A stretch of DNA of 64,000 nucleotides, from assembly GCA_964481395.1 (NCBI GenBank), contig CAYZYG010000013.1:1-64000 (forward strand), read 5' to 3'. Made by a program: the position numbers and the translations under genes. Under the pieces are notes generated by a model. That model ran no database searches, was not told where the DNA came from, and saw nothing but the letters and a program-made list of their open reading frames with translations. Below, in pieces: positions 26,719-35,092 of the stretch. The DNA comes from JBFMFH01 sp964481395. GTDB taxonomy: Bacteria > Acidobacteriota > Vicinamibacteria > Vicinamibacterales > JAKQTR01. Numbering within the stretch: position 1 is the first letter of the stretch; each line of letters opens with the position of its first letter.

Positions 26719-28050
26719 GTGTCCCCCCAACCGCGAACCCGCTCGAACGTGCCCGCCGCCGCACCGGCCTCGCGCGCCGTGTGGATGCTGCTGGGAGTCG
26801 TGCTGGCCGCCCACCTGACGGTAGCGTGGGTCTCCCACGACGGCGTCATCCAGGATGATGCCGAGGGGTACGTCCTGCTGGGCCGCAACCTGGCCGCCGG
26901 GCACGGCTACGTCTTCGAGCCGGGCAGGCTGCCGACATCGTGGAGGGCTCCGGGATACCCGTTCTTCCTGGCCGTGCTGTTCTGGCTGACCGACGGGTCG
27001 CTCGCCGCGGCGCGCGTCGCGTCGGCGCTGCTCTGGACCGTCACCGCCCTCCTCACGTACCTGCTGGCCCGCAGGCTGACCGGCCAGGCCTCCGCGTTGT
27101 TCGCTGCCGCCTTGGCCGGGCTGTCGCCCGAACTCGTCGGGCTGACCGGCCTGCTGTGGTCGGAAACGCTGTTCACGTGCCTGTTCCTCGCCGCCGTGTG
27201 GGCGATGGCCCGGTGGCGCACCGACCGTCCCTCGTGGTGGGCCGCGGCAGCTATTGGGGGCCTGATCGGCGCCGCGGCGCTCACCCGCTCGACCGCCGTC
27301 ATCCTGGTTCCGGTGCTCTGGTTCTGCGCGATCACCTCGCAGGTGCCGGCGACTCGCCGAGCCCGGGCGGGCCTCCTGGCCAAGGCCGGTCTGGCGACCA
27401 CGCTCGGCATGGTCGTCGTCGGCGCCTGGAGCATGCGCAACTTCAACGAACACGGGCACTTCATCCTGGTCGAGAGCAACGTGGGCTTCAACCTCTACCT
27501 GGGGCACAGCCACGACACGCCTATGCCGTTCGCCTGGAGGAAGGCCTCCCGGCTCGACCAGGATCGCGTGTACCTGGAGATCGTCGGCGACGCGTCTCAC
27601 GAGAGCCGGAACCGGGAACTCGCGCGGGCGGCCATCGAACAGATGCGTGAGGACCCGCTTCGCGCATTCCTCCTCGCGAAGAGCAAGGCCTTCGACTTCT
27701 GGCTGCCCGACTTCTTCATCGCCCGCAACATCCGCTCGGGCTCCTTCGGGCGGGCCTACTCGGACGCGTGGCTACCTGTGCTCGCCGTGACGGTCAGCCT
27801 CTACGTGGTCATCGTCGGTACAGCCCTGGCGTATGCGTGGCGCAACCGCCGACAGTGGTCGGTGTGGTTCCTCGTGCTGGTCCTGGCGCTCTACACGGCC
27901 CCGCACATGCTCGTGTTCGGGGTGAGCCGCCACCACCTGCCTCTGATGCCGCTGCTGATGATGCTGGCGGCCCCTTGGCTCCACGAGGCCTGCCGCGCCG
28001 TGACGAACCTCAGCCCCCGCCTGTGGCCCGGCCGAGCAGCGCGCCCCTGA
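26719..28050 (+). CDS. GT-C membrane glycosyltransferase (PMT/ArnT-like)
   Basis: 443 residues from GTG 26719 with GAGGAG 7 bp upstream. About ten TM helices and a first luminal/periplasmic loop with acidic residues, DGVIQDDAEGYVLLG, followed by SWRAPGYPFFLAVLFWL, which is the conserved block of PMT_2/Dolichyl-phosphate-mannose mannosyltransferases that take a polyprenyl-phosphate sugar donor. Others: LTRSTAVILVPVLWF and VESNVGFNLYLGHS. These enzymes attach or modify sugars on the periplasmic side of the membrane. Its 3' end overlaps the end of the converging flippase gene by 41 bp. Specific acceptor unknown. Confidence 0.85.
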   Translation: MSPQPRTRSNVPAAAPASRAVWMLLGVVLAAHLTVAWVSHDGVIQDDAEGYVLLGRNLAAGHGYVFEPGRLPTSWRAPGYPFFLAVLFWLTDGSLAAARVASALLWTVTALLTYLLARRLTGQASALFAAALAGLSPELVGLTGLLWSETLFTCLFLAAVWAMARWRTDRPSWWAAAAIGGLIGAAALTRSTAVILVPVLWFCAITSQVPATRRARAGLLAKAGLATTLGMVVVGAWSMRNFNEHGHFILVESNVGFNLYLGHSHDTPMPFAWRKASRLDQDRVYLEIVGDASHESRNRELARAAIEQMREDPLRAFLLAKSKAFDFWLPDFFIARNIRSGSFGRAYSDAWLPVLAVTVSLYVVIVGTALAYAWRNRRQWSVWFLVLVLALYTAPHMLVFGVSRHHLPLMPLLMMLAAPWLHEACRAVTNLSPRLWPGRAARP

Positions 28051-29491
28051 GCACGCGGATCTCGTCCGCGGTGACCACGCGAACGACCCACAGCCCGGCC
28101 GCGTACGTCAGCGCGCTCGCCGCCATGACGACCGCGATGTTCTGGTCGCGCAACAGGTAGCAGACGCCCCCCATGACCGCCGTCGCCGCGACGGCCCGGC
28201 TCACCTGCCAGGCATTCGACGGCCTCGCCACGAGGTGCCGGCTGATGGAGAACCACAGGAGCAGGCAGGCCGTCGCGTTCGACAGCAGCGCGGCCATCGC
28301 CGCACCGTTCTCGGCGTACCGCGGAATGAGCAACGCACTCAGCAGGACGGTGAGCGCGGTCGACACGACCGTGACCACGCCGGCGAGTTTCTCGTGGTGA
28401 ATGGCCCCAAGCGCCCACGACTGGAGCGAGGTCAGGAAGGTGATGAACAGGGACCAGATCAGGATCTGCAGGACGAAGGTCGCATCGATGTAGGCCGGCC
28501 CGTACACGAGCGTGATGATGGGACGCGCCAGGATCGTCGTCCCGACGCCGATCGGCAGTCCCAGGAGCACCATGTAGAAGAAGAACCGCTTGAACAGCCG
28601 CCCGCCTTCTTCCGCCGAGCGCTGGTACAGGGCCACCATCGTCGGGTAGAACGCCGTGCAGATGCCGTCTGGCACCACGGCCAGACGCTCCACCAGCCCG
28701 TTGGCCGCGCCGTAGTGGCCCACCGACGCGTCGCCCGACACCGATGAGAGGATCAGAATCCCGACCTTGCTGCCGACGATGGCGATGAGGCCCGGCACGA
28801 AGAAGGGCGCGCCCTGGATGATGGCCGACCTGAAGCCGGGCAGGTTCCCGACGAACCTCGGCGTGCGGTGATGTCTGGCGAAGCGGACCCACGCCACGCC
28901 CAGGCCCGCGGCGTTGCCCAGCACGTAGGCGGTCGTCACGCCCAGGAGCCGGAAGCCGGCGAGCAGGGCAGCCACGGTGAAGACGATGACCGCCAGCCCC
29001 GTGGCGGCCTGGGCGACAGCCACCTCACGCATCCGTTCGCGCGCCTGGAAGACGTCGTAGAACGTCGTGCTCATCGCCTGGAACACGATCGTGAACGAGG
29101 CAAGGCAGATGACGATCTTGGTGTCGGTCGGGTACGGCGACAGCAGCGCGCTTCCGGCGGCGACGGCGGCGCTCACCAGCGACAGGGTGAGGCGGGCGGA
29201 GAAGACCATGTCGATAAACCCGACCGACTGGTCCGGTCTTGCCGCGACCTCGCGCACGGTGATGGCGCGCAGTCCCAGGTTCGCGAATGGCGCGATCATG
29301 GCGACGACGGTGAACCCGAGGATGAAGCGGCCGTACTGGTCCTCGCCGAGCAGACGGGCGGTGTAGCCCACGACGAACATGGAAATCAGACTGAGCGCCA
29401 GCGGCTGGATCACCATCCAGAGCGAGTTCTGCACCACGACCTGCGCAGGCTCGGATCGCGGCGTCACAGGATTCCCACCCGGCGCATCCAC
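28010..29491 (-). CDS. Wzx-type polysaccharide flippase
   Basis: 493 residues from GTG 29491, right behind the GT2 stop (1 bp apart). About 14 TM helices; first helix block WMVIQPLALSLISMFVVGYTARLLG, followed by QYGRFILGFTVVAMIAPFANLG, typical of Polysacc_synt/MATE-like flippases (RfbX family). Internal repeats of such segments in both halves are visible (for example GAPFFVPGLIAIVGSKVGIL and GAIHHEKLAGVVTVVSTALTVLLSALLIPRYAENGAA). It should move lipid-linked EPS repeat units across the inner membrane for the Wzy-like polymerase. Overlaps the GT-C gene tail-to-tail by 41 bp. Confident on the family. Confidence 0.92.
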   Translation of the reverse strand: MDAPGGNPVTPRSEPAQVVVQNSLWMVIQPLALSLISMFVVGYTARLLGEDQYGRFILGFTVVAMIAPFANLGLRAITVREVAARPDQSVGFIDMVFSARLTLSLVSAAVAAGSALLSPYPTDTKIVICLASFTIVFQAMSTTFYDVFQARERMREVAVAQAATGLAVIVFTVAALLAGFRLLGVTTAYVLGNAAGLGVAWVRFARHHRTPRFVGNLPGFRSAIIQGAPFFVPGLIAIVGSKVGILILSSVSGDASVGHYGAANGLVERLAVVPDGICTAFYPTMVALYQRSAEEGGRLFKRFFFYMVLLGLPIGVGTTILARPIITLVYGPAYIDATFVLQILIWSLFITFLTSLQSWALGAIHHEKLAGVVTVVSTALTVLLSALLIPRYAENGAAMAALLSNATACLLLWFSISRHLVARPSNAWQVSRAVAATAVMGGVCYLLRDQNIAVVMAASALTYAAGLWVVRVVTADEIRVLRGALLGRATGGG

Positions 29492-29492
29492 G

Positions 29493-30458
29493 TCAGGCGC
29501 TCCGATCGGCAGCGGGCTGCCGGCCCACCAGGCGTTTGAGGATTCCGAGCCGGCGCTCCCCGACGAGCAGACGGCCCAGCAGGCCGGCGAAGGCGGGCTG
29601 GCCTGCCATGTGCAGCGGGTTGCTGGCGATGGCCAGGAACAGGCATCGTCTGGCCGGCCGCGTGTCCCCGATCGAGTACCAGGCCCAGGCCGCGCGGCCG
29701 TATCGCTCGGCGACCGCCATGCCGCGGTCGTACGCGCCGATGCGGTACGACCGGTCCGCGAAGTGCTTCCTGAGCAGCCGGAGTTCGTTTTCGAGCATCG
29801 ACGCCATGTTCCTCGGCGAGCTGAGATTCGACGCGCCGGACCGCATAATCGTGAGTGGCTCGTTCACGAATCCAATCGAGTACCGTTTGGCTGCCCGAAG
29901 CCACAGATCCCAGTCCTCGACGCCCCACAGGCTCTCGTCGAAGAGCCCGAGCGCATCGAGACAGTCGCGCCGGACGACCGCGCTCGATCCCCCGGACACG
30001 GTGTTCCCCAAGAGCAGCCTGCGGATGCTCGCCGGATCGCCCGCGCGCAGCGTCGCCTGGCCGGGTCCGGTATCGGCGAGCGTCTCGCCGTCGAAGGAGA
30101 CGTACCGGGAGAGACAGCTCACGACGCCCAGCGACGGGTCCGACGCGAACAGACCCATCTGACGCTCCAGTTTCTGCGTCATCCAGAGGTCGTCCGAGTC
30201 CAGGAACGCCACGAATTCCCCGTTCGACTGTCGGATCCCTCTGTTCCTCGCTGCGGCCGGGCCCGCATTCCGTTGCCGGACGAACCGGACCCGGTCGCCG
30301 AACCTCTGCAGCGCCGCCTCGGTGTCGTCGCTCGATCCGTCGTCGACCACGATCACCTCGCACGGTGCGAGGGTCTGCGCAAGCGCGCTCTCGACCGCTT
30401 GCCCGACGATCGCGGCCCGGTTGTAGGTCGGGATGACCACGCTCACCGACATCGTCAT
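29493..30458 (-). CDS. family 2 glycosyltransferase
   Basis: 321 residues, ATGA overlap with the upstream deacetylase. GT-A: VSVVIPTYNRAAIVGQAVESAL, VIVVDDGSSDDTEAAL, RNAGPAAARNRGI, EFVAFLDSDDLWM (DxD) and ESLWGVEDWDLWLRAAK (ED motif). C-terminal ~100 residues are helical and continue the acceptor region. Together with the flippase downstream and the deacetylase upstream it forms a small leftward EPS operon starting at the acyltransferase at 32646. Sugar specificity cannot be predicted. Confidence 0.92.
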   Translation of the reverse strand: MTMSVSVVIPTYNRAAIVGQAVESALAQTLAPCEVIVVDDGSSDDTEAALQRFGDRVRFVRQRNAGPAAARNRGIRQSNGEFVAFLDSDDLWMTQKLERQMGLFASDPSLGVVSCLSRYVSFDGETLADTGPGQATLRAGDPASIRRLLLGNTVSGGSSAVVRRDCLDALGLFDESLWGVEDWDLWLRAAKRYSIGFVNEPLTIMRSGASNLSSPRNMASMLENELRLLRKHFADRSYRIGAYDRGMAVAERYGRAAWAWYSIGDTRPARRCLFLAIASNPLHMAGQPAFAGLLGRLLVGERRLGILKRLVGRQPAADRSA

Positions 30459-31522
30459 GGTGACGCTGCCTCCGAGGGCACGGCCGGAGTGACCGACGCA
30501 CCTCCGGGTGCCGCGGCGCCGAGCCGCGGTGGACCGAACAGGCGCGGCAGGGTCGCGGTCGATCGGACCCAGTGCCGGTCCATGTCCGACTCGACGGAGA
30601 CCCGGCGCAGGTCAAGGTCGTCCCAGTCGTCGAACCGGGTCATCCCGCCGTAGTAGCTGAAGGCGTACTGCACTCCGGCGCGACGCAGGCAGACCCGCGT
30701 GCCCTCGTCGAAACTGTCCAGGCTCCCCACCGGATAGCTGAAGACGCGCATGGGTTCTGCGAGTTCGTCGGACAGGCGCGACCCGCAGCGCGAGATTTCC
30801 TCCCATTGGCGCTCGGGTGTCAGGCGCGCCAGGACGGGATGGGTCACCGTGTGCCCGCCAATGACCATGCCCGAGGCCCGCATGTCACGGACCATGTCCC
30901 AGCTCATCCACGTACCGCCGGCGACACCCGCGTGGCGGCCGCTGCCGGTAGCGTCGGCGAGAAAGTCGAGAAAGCCCTCCGTCGCAGCCGCGGGCATGCC
31001 CTTGAAGGCCCGGAGCAGCGCGCGAATGGCGAGAGTCCGGTCCGGATCGTCGAAGGCGATCGGACCGGGAAGCCATGCCCCCCCCTCCAGGCCGCACCGG
31101 GGGCTCCGACGCACCATCCACGCGATCTCGTCCCACCAGGCGGGCCGTCCGTCGTCGAGAAACCCCGTGGTGATGAAGAAGGTGGCCCGCACGCCGTGCT
31201 TCCGCAGAATCGGGAACGCCACCTCGTAGTTGTCGAGGTACCCGTCGTCGAAGGTGATGAGCACGAAGCGCCCGCGGCCCGCCTGCCGGATGGCGGGCAG
31301 GTCCTCGGGCGTCACGACCGAGAACGTGCTCGCGAGAAATCGGACCTGGTCGTCGAATCCTTCGGCATCCGCGCTCCAAAGCTCCCGGTCGTACACGCTC
31401 GCGCGGCCGTCGCCAATCCGGTGGTAGTTCAGGCACAGGACGCCGGACCAGGGCGCGACCGTGCGCAGGAGGGGCAACAGCCCGCTCGCCGAAAGGACGC
31501 GCGCAGCCAATGCGCGCTTCAT
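30455..31522 (-). CDS. polysaccharide deacetylase (NodB family, EPS-associated)
   Basis: 355 residues from ATG 31522, overlapping the preceding acyltransferase stop as ATGA. NodB homology domain: VLCLNYHRIGDG start, RFVLITFDDGYLDNYEVAFPIL (metal Asp pair), ATFFITTGFLDDGRPAWWDEI, GGHTVTHPVLARL (metal His pair) and a late VFSYPVGSLDSFDEG motif. These enzymes remove N-acetyl groups from hexosamines of polysaccharides in a metal-dependent way. The size and the WWDEIAWMV insertion match deacetylases that accompany PEP-CTERM/XrtA EPS systems. Secretion signal is weak, so a membrane-associated or cytosolic location is possible. Confidence 0.88.
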   Translation of the reverse strand: MKRALAARVLSASGLLPLLRTVAPWSGVLCLNYHRIGDGRASVYDRELWSADAEGFDDQVRFLASTFSVVTPEDLPAIRQAGRGRFVLITFDDGYLDNYEVAFPILRKHGVRATFFITTGFLDDGRPAWWDEIAWMVRRSPRCGLEGGAWLPGPIAFDDPDRTLAIRALLRAFKGMPAAATEGFLDFLADATGSGRHAGVAGGTWMSWDMVRDMRASGMVIGGHTVTHPVLARLTPERQWEEISRCGSRLSDELAEPMRVFSYPVGSLDSFDEGTRVCLRRAGVQYAFSYYGGMTRFDDWDDLDLRRVSVESDMDRHWVRSTATLPRLFGPPRLGAAAPGGASVTPAVPSEAASP

Positions 31523-32646
31523 GGCAACGCTCCAGCGGTTGAGAACCGGTGCCGCCTGGCGAAGCGGCCGGCCAGTTCGATGGGCCAAGACGCCGCCTCG
31601 CGAAGCGTCGCCCGCCTTACGGAGATGGCGGTGAGCCTGTTCTCCCGCGTGGCCAGCCGCTCCTTGTAGGAGGCCGCGCCTCTCAGGAAGTCGTACGCCT
31701 CGATGCCGCGGCCAGCAAGCTCACGCATGAGCAGCAGGTGCGCGGCGTTGCCGGGGCTGCGCAACCGTGCCGACTCGTGCTGTACGCCGGACTGGTAGAA
31801 GGCGAATACCCGACCCGTGATGAAACCGTAGAGCACCGCAACGGGCGCGTTATCCAGGACGAACCGCCCAAGCACCGCGCGTCCTTCGGGCAGCCACTCC
31901 CGAATCAGCCGGCGGTGAAACTCCACGAATCGTCCCGCCGCGAACGCACCGGGTCTGCCGTCGGCTGCCCATCGTTCCTGATGGAGCCGGATGAGGTCGT
32001 CAAACGCGGCACGGCTTTCGTCGGCGGTGGCCAGTTCGAATCGGGCACCCGCGTGTTGGGCCTCTCGCAGGAGCCGGCGCGCCTGCTGTCGGCTGTTCGC
32101 CGACAGTCGCCCGAGATAGGCGTCGAAGCCTCCGGTCAGGTCGGCCACCGGGCACGCGCCACGGGCGGTCAGCCGAGCTCGCCCCGGCCTCCTCGCCGAG
32201 CCGATCAGCGCGGACGCCACCGGCAGATCCAGCAACTCGAGGCGATCCCACTCCAGCCGGTCGATCTCGCGCCAGACCAGATCGGCGCACTCGGCTTCGA
32301 ATCCGGGTCGGCTGAGGAGGTCGAGGTAGTCCGGACAGGTCTCTTCGGTTTCGGACTCTCCGGTGGAGATGAACCGGAGACACCGTGCCTGCAGCCAGCC
32401 GGGCCTGCTCATGTACAGCGGAAGGGCGCCGACCAGCCTCGAATCGTGCCACATCGTGACAATCCGGAGTCCTCCGGCCCCGTACGTCTCGCCGTATTCG
32501 TCCCACCAGGTCCGCAGCCAGGCAAACTGGAGGAATGGTGACGCCTCAGCCCGGCTGCGGTGCAGCTCTTCCCACGCCGGACGCAGTCCGGCCCATCCGG
32601 CCTCGTCTGTGACGACACGGGACACGACGCGTCTCTCCGCGGCCAT
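31519..32646 (-). CDS. FemAB/GNAT-like acyltransferase (CelD-type)
   Basis: 375 residues; start at 32646 is preferred over an upstream frame reaching 32814, whose sequence is non-coding in character. Acetyltransferase_6/FemAB layout: two GNAT halves, with WAGLRPAWEELHRSRAEASPF and FLQFAWLRTWWDEYG typical of CelD-like proteins, then SRQQARRLLREAQHAG, FDDLIRLHQERWAADGRPGAF and AYDFLRGAASYKERLA near the C-terminus. Such proteins transfer amino-acyl or acyl groups to polysaccharides or peptidoglycan precursors. First gene of the leftward run with the deacetylase, GT2 and flippase. Its substrate is unknown; the second and third such genes follow in the window. Confidence 0.75.
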   Translation of the reverse strand: MAAERRVVSRVVTDEAGWAGLRPAWEELHRSRAEASPFLQFAWLRTWWDEYGETYGAGGLRIVTMWHDSRLVGALPLYMSRPGWLQARCLRFISTGESETEETCPDYLDLLSRPGFEAECADLVWREIDRLEWDRLELLDLPVASALIGSARRPGRARLTARGACPVADLTGGFDAYLGRLSANSRQQARRLLREAQHAGARFELATADESRAAFDDLIRLHQERWAADGRPGAFAAGRFVEFHRRLIREWLPEGRAVLGRFVLDNAPVAVLYGFITGRVFAFYQSGVQHESARLRSPGNAAHLLLMRELAGRGIEAYDFLRGAASYKERLATRENRLTAISVRRATLREAASWPIELAGRFARRHRFSTAGALP

Positions 32647-32821
32647 CACCGATTCGTCCCTGATGTGCGCACGACGGGCGGGCGGGCACACCGGCACACG
32701 GTCCCCATGCCGGAACTGTCGGCTGCGGCGACACCAGGCTTTAGCCGCGTCAGGCTCTGAAGCCCCGGCTCGGCGCGCGTGCGGGAGGTCTCGGCAGGAC
32801 CCGGGACTGGACACTTGACCG

Positions 32822-32842
32822 CTGAGATTCGATATATCTCAG
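32822..32842. promoter_or_regulatory. palindrome in front of acyltransferase gene
   Basis: CTGAGAT (32822-32828), loop TCGATAT, ATCTCAG (32836-32842), in the 5' region of the next gene and only 5 bp from its ATG. Could be an operator or an RNA hairpin masking the start. No regulator can be assigned. Confidence 0.3.
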
Positions 32843-32847
32843 AGGTG

Positions 32848-34002
32848 ATGGTGAACTCTGAGGAGTTGGCCGGTCAGGCCTCGGAGCCGCATGCGGCGAT
32901 CCGGATCCGGGCCGTTGACTGCCTGGCCGTCGATGCCGCGACCATGGCGGCCTGGGCCGGGCTCGAACGCGTCGCGGTCGAACCGAACGCGTATCTCTCG
33001 CCGTACTTCGTCTTGCCTGCGGCGCGCCATCTGGAACCCGGGCGAGCTCCCTTCGTCCTGCTGGCGGAAACCGAAGACGGCGAACTGGCGGGTGTCGGCG
33101 TGTTCACGCCGCGAGGGCCGGGTACGCACTTTCCGCTGCCGCACCTGGCCGCCTACCGCTCCCGCCATTCGTACCTGACCGGCCTGCTGATCGACCAGCG
33201 GCGCGTCGAGCCGGTGGTCTCGGCCGTCTTCGACTACCTCTGCAGCCCCGGCCGTGGCTGGCACGCTGTGGCGTTCACGTGGCGCAGCGTGGACGGCCCG
33301 CTCGCGGACGCCATGGCGGCGACGACGGCGGACCGAGGATTGCCCTGGCATGAGACGTCCGGCAGCCCGCGCGCCGTGCTGGTGCCCGCGAAGGCGGGAG
33401 GCGGGTATCTCGAGGCCGAACTCAAGAACGGGCGACTGAAGGGCCTGCGACGACAGACGCGCCGCCTGAACGAACTGGGAAACGTGGACTGGCAGGCCAT
33501 TACCGGACGAGACCCGTCGCCTGCCGCGATTGAAAGCTTCCTCGATCTCGAGCACCGTGGATGGAAAGGCGCCGAAGGCACGTCCCTGCGCTCCAGGCCG
33601 GAGGACGAGGCCTTCTTCAGAGAGGTCGTGGAAGGATTCGGCCGTGAGGGGCGAGCGTGCTTCACCGAACTCCGCCTGAACGGCGTCGTGATTTCCTCCA
33701 CCAGCAACTTCGTCTCCGGACGCGCGGGGTTCGCATTCAAGATCGGCTGGGACCCCGCCTACGCGAAGCTCTCACCGGGCATGCTGAACGAGATCGAGAT
33801 CATCCGGCGCGCACCGGACTTGTTCGGCGGCCTCGACTATCTCGACAGCGGCGCCAGCGAAGGATCCTACCTCGACGAATTCTGGACCGGCCGCCGCCGC
33901 CTGAGCACGGGTCTGTTTCCCACGACCGCTCTCGGCCGACGGGCGCTTGCGTTCGTCGATACTGCCCGCCGCCTGAAGCGCCGCGTTCAGCTCGGCCGGT
34001 AA
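32848..34002 (+). CDS. FemAB/GNAT-like acyltransferase (second)
   Basis: 384 residues from ATG 32848; an in-frame start at 32779 exists upstream but its extra residues look non-coding. Layout resembles CelD/BcsL-type proteins: PNAYLSPYFVLPAARHL near the N-terminus, a central LRRQTRRLNELGNVDW, ESFLDLEHRGWKGAEGTSL, and C-terminal FAFKIGWDPAYAKLSPGMLNE and FGGLDYLDSGASEGSYL. The last two blocks are the most conserved part of the family. A role in decorating the EPS with acyl or amino-acyl groups is inferred. Divergent from the acyltransferase at 31519 across ~200 bp and ends 7 bp before the third family member. Confidence 0.75.
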   Translation: MVNSEELAGQASEPHAAIRIRAVDCLAVDAATMAAWAGLERVAVEPNAYLSPYFVLPAARHLEPGRAPFVLLAETEDGELAGVGVFTPRGPGTHFPLPHLAAYRSRHSYLTGLLIDQRRVEPVVSAVFDYLCSPGRGWHAVAFTWRSVDGPLADAMAATTADRGLPWHETSGSPRAVLVPAKAGGGYLEAELKNGRLKGLRRQTRRLNELGNVDWQAITGRDPSPAAIESFLDLEHRGWKGAEGTSLRSRPEDEAFFREVVEGFGREGRACFTELRLNGVVISSTSNFVSGRAGFAFKIGWDPAYAKLSPGMLNEIEIIRRAPDLFGGLDYLDSGASEGSYLDEFWTGRRRLSTGLFPTTALGRRALAFVDTARRLKRRVQLGR

Positions 34003-34008
34003 GCCTCA

Positions 34009-35079
34009 TCACCGTTCGAGGACGGTCGTCGGAGTCACCACCCTGAACCCTTGAAGCCCACGGGTCTCGTGTCGCCGCAGAAGGTCATCGACAGCACGGT
34101 CGAGACCGACAGACGGCTCCGGAAGCCCGACGACGCCCTCCAGGCCGCGCGCACCGTAGGCGACCATTGGATTGGCCTCGAAGAAGCGGGCGGAGGTGCC
34201 GGATGGGCCTGCGTGGAACAGGTACACCCAGGTGGCCGCTTCTTCGTCGGGCATGACGGCGGCGCCCCACTCCCGTTTGTGGCGGAACACGCCGTCGTTC
34301 AGGAACGGCGCACTGAGCATGGTGTCGACGGCGCGGAGCCCGGTGGCCTGGGCGTACCGGAGCTGGAAGTAGTACAGAGCCGTCTGCGCGCCTCCCTCGA
34401 CGTGCGCCTCGTCGCCGTCCAGGACTCCGGTTCGCCTGAAACGCAGCATGCCGTCCTCGACAAGGCACAGGGCTCCCGCAACGGGCTCGTCGCCTCTGGT
34501 CACGAAGACCAGGAGGCCACGTTCGAAGAACGCCTTCATTTCGCGGTAGGGATCGATGGACGCCAGATCGCCGTAACGCCGCCTGATATGTGGCACGAAC
34601 ATGCGGTGATAGAAGAAGTCGAAGTCGGCGGGGTCCCGCGACATCCGGTGGGCGAGTCCTGACTTCTCCTCGAACCCGTTCGAGATCTGCCGCTTCTTCT
34701 TGCCGAACGTCGCTCGCACGTCTTCCCACGTTCCCGACGTGTCGATGACCTGCCGAATACCATCGGTCGTGCGGTAGTCGTAGAGCCCGCGGAAGATGCG
34801 CTCGTACGCGCGGGGCAGGACGGCCACGCAGAGATCGCACAGGGCGGGCCGCCGGGCGAGCAGATGGCGCAGCCGGAGGATGGGGATGCGTCGCTTCATG
34901 AGCACGGCCGGCGGCTGCTCGAAAATCCGCCCATTGACGTACTCGCCGAACGGCGTGTTGTCGACGAAGAGGAACCTGAATGGTTCTCCGGATCCCTTCA
35001 ACCGTCCCTCGACCAGGGTGGCATGAGAGAACGCCATCGCCACGGCCGGGTACACCACACGCTTGAGCCGCCGCATCAT
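34009..35079 (-). CDS. acyltransferase of GNAT/FemAB superfamily (third)
   Basis: 356 residues (tandem ATG codons at 35079 and 35076). N-terminal ~100 residues less conserved (LFVDNTPFGEYVNGR); the C-terminal GNAT-like half shows ATFGKKKRQISNGFEE, DFDFFYHRMFVPHIRRRYGDLA, LLVFVTRGDEPVAGALCLVEDGML and FRRTGVLDGDEAHVEGGAQTAL. This pattern is like lipid II aminoacyl transferase relatives seen in EPS loci. It converges tail-to-tail with the second acyltransferase gene and is 13 bp downstream of the asparagine-synthase-like gene on the same strand, so these two may be cotranscribed. Function inferred: transfer of an activated acyl or aminoacyl group to the polymer. Confidence 0.72.
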   Translation of the reverse strand: MMRRLKRVVYPAVAMAFSHATLVEGRLKGSGEPFRFLFVDNTPFGEYVNGRIFEQPPAVLMKRRIPILRLRHLLARRPALCDLCVAVLPRAYERIFRGLYDYRTTDGIRQVIDTSGTWEDVRATFGKKKRQISNGFEEKSGLAHRMSRDPADFDFFYHRMFVPHIRRRYGDLASIDPYREMKAFFERGLLVFVTRGDEPVAGALCLVEDGMLRFRRTGVLDGDEAHVEGGAQTALYYFQLRYAQATGLRAVDTMLSAPFLNDGVFRHKREWGAAVMPDEEAATWVYLFHAGPSGTSARFFEANPMVAYGARGLEGVVGLPEPSVGLDRAVDDLLRRHETRGLQGFRVVTPTTVLER

Positions 35080-35092
35080 GCCCAGGTCCCCC

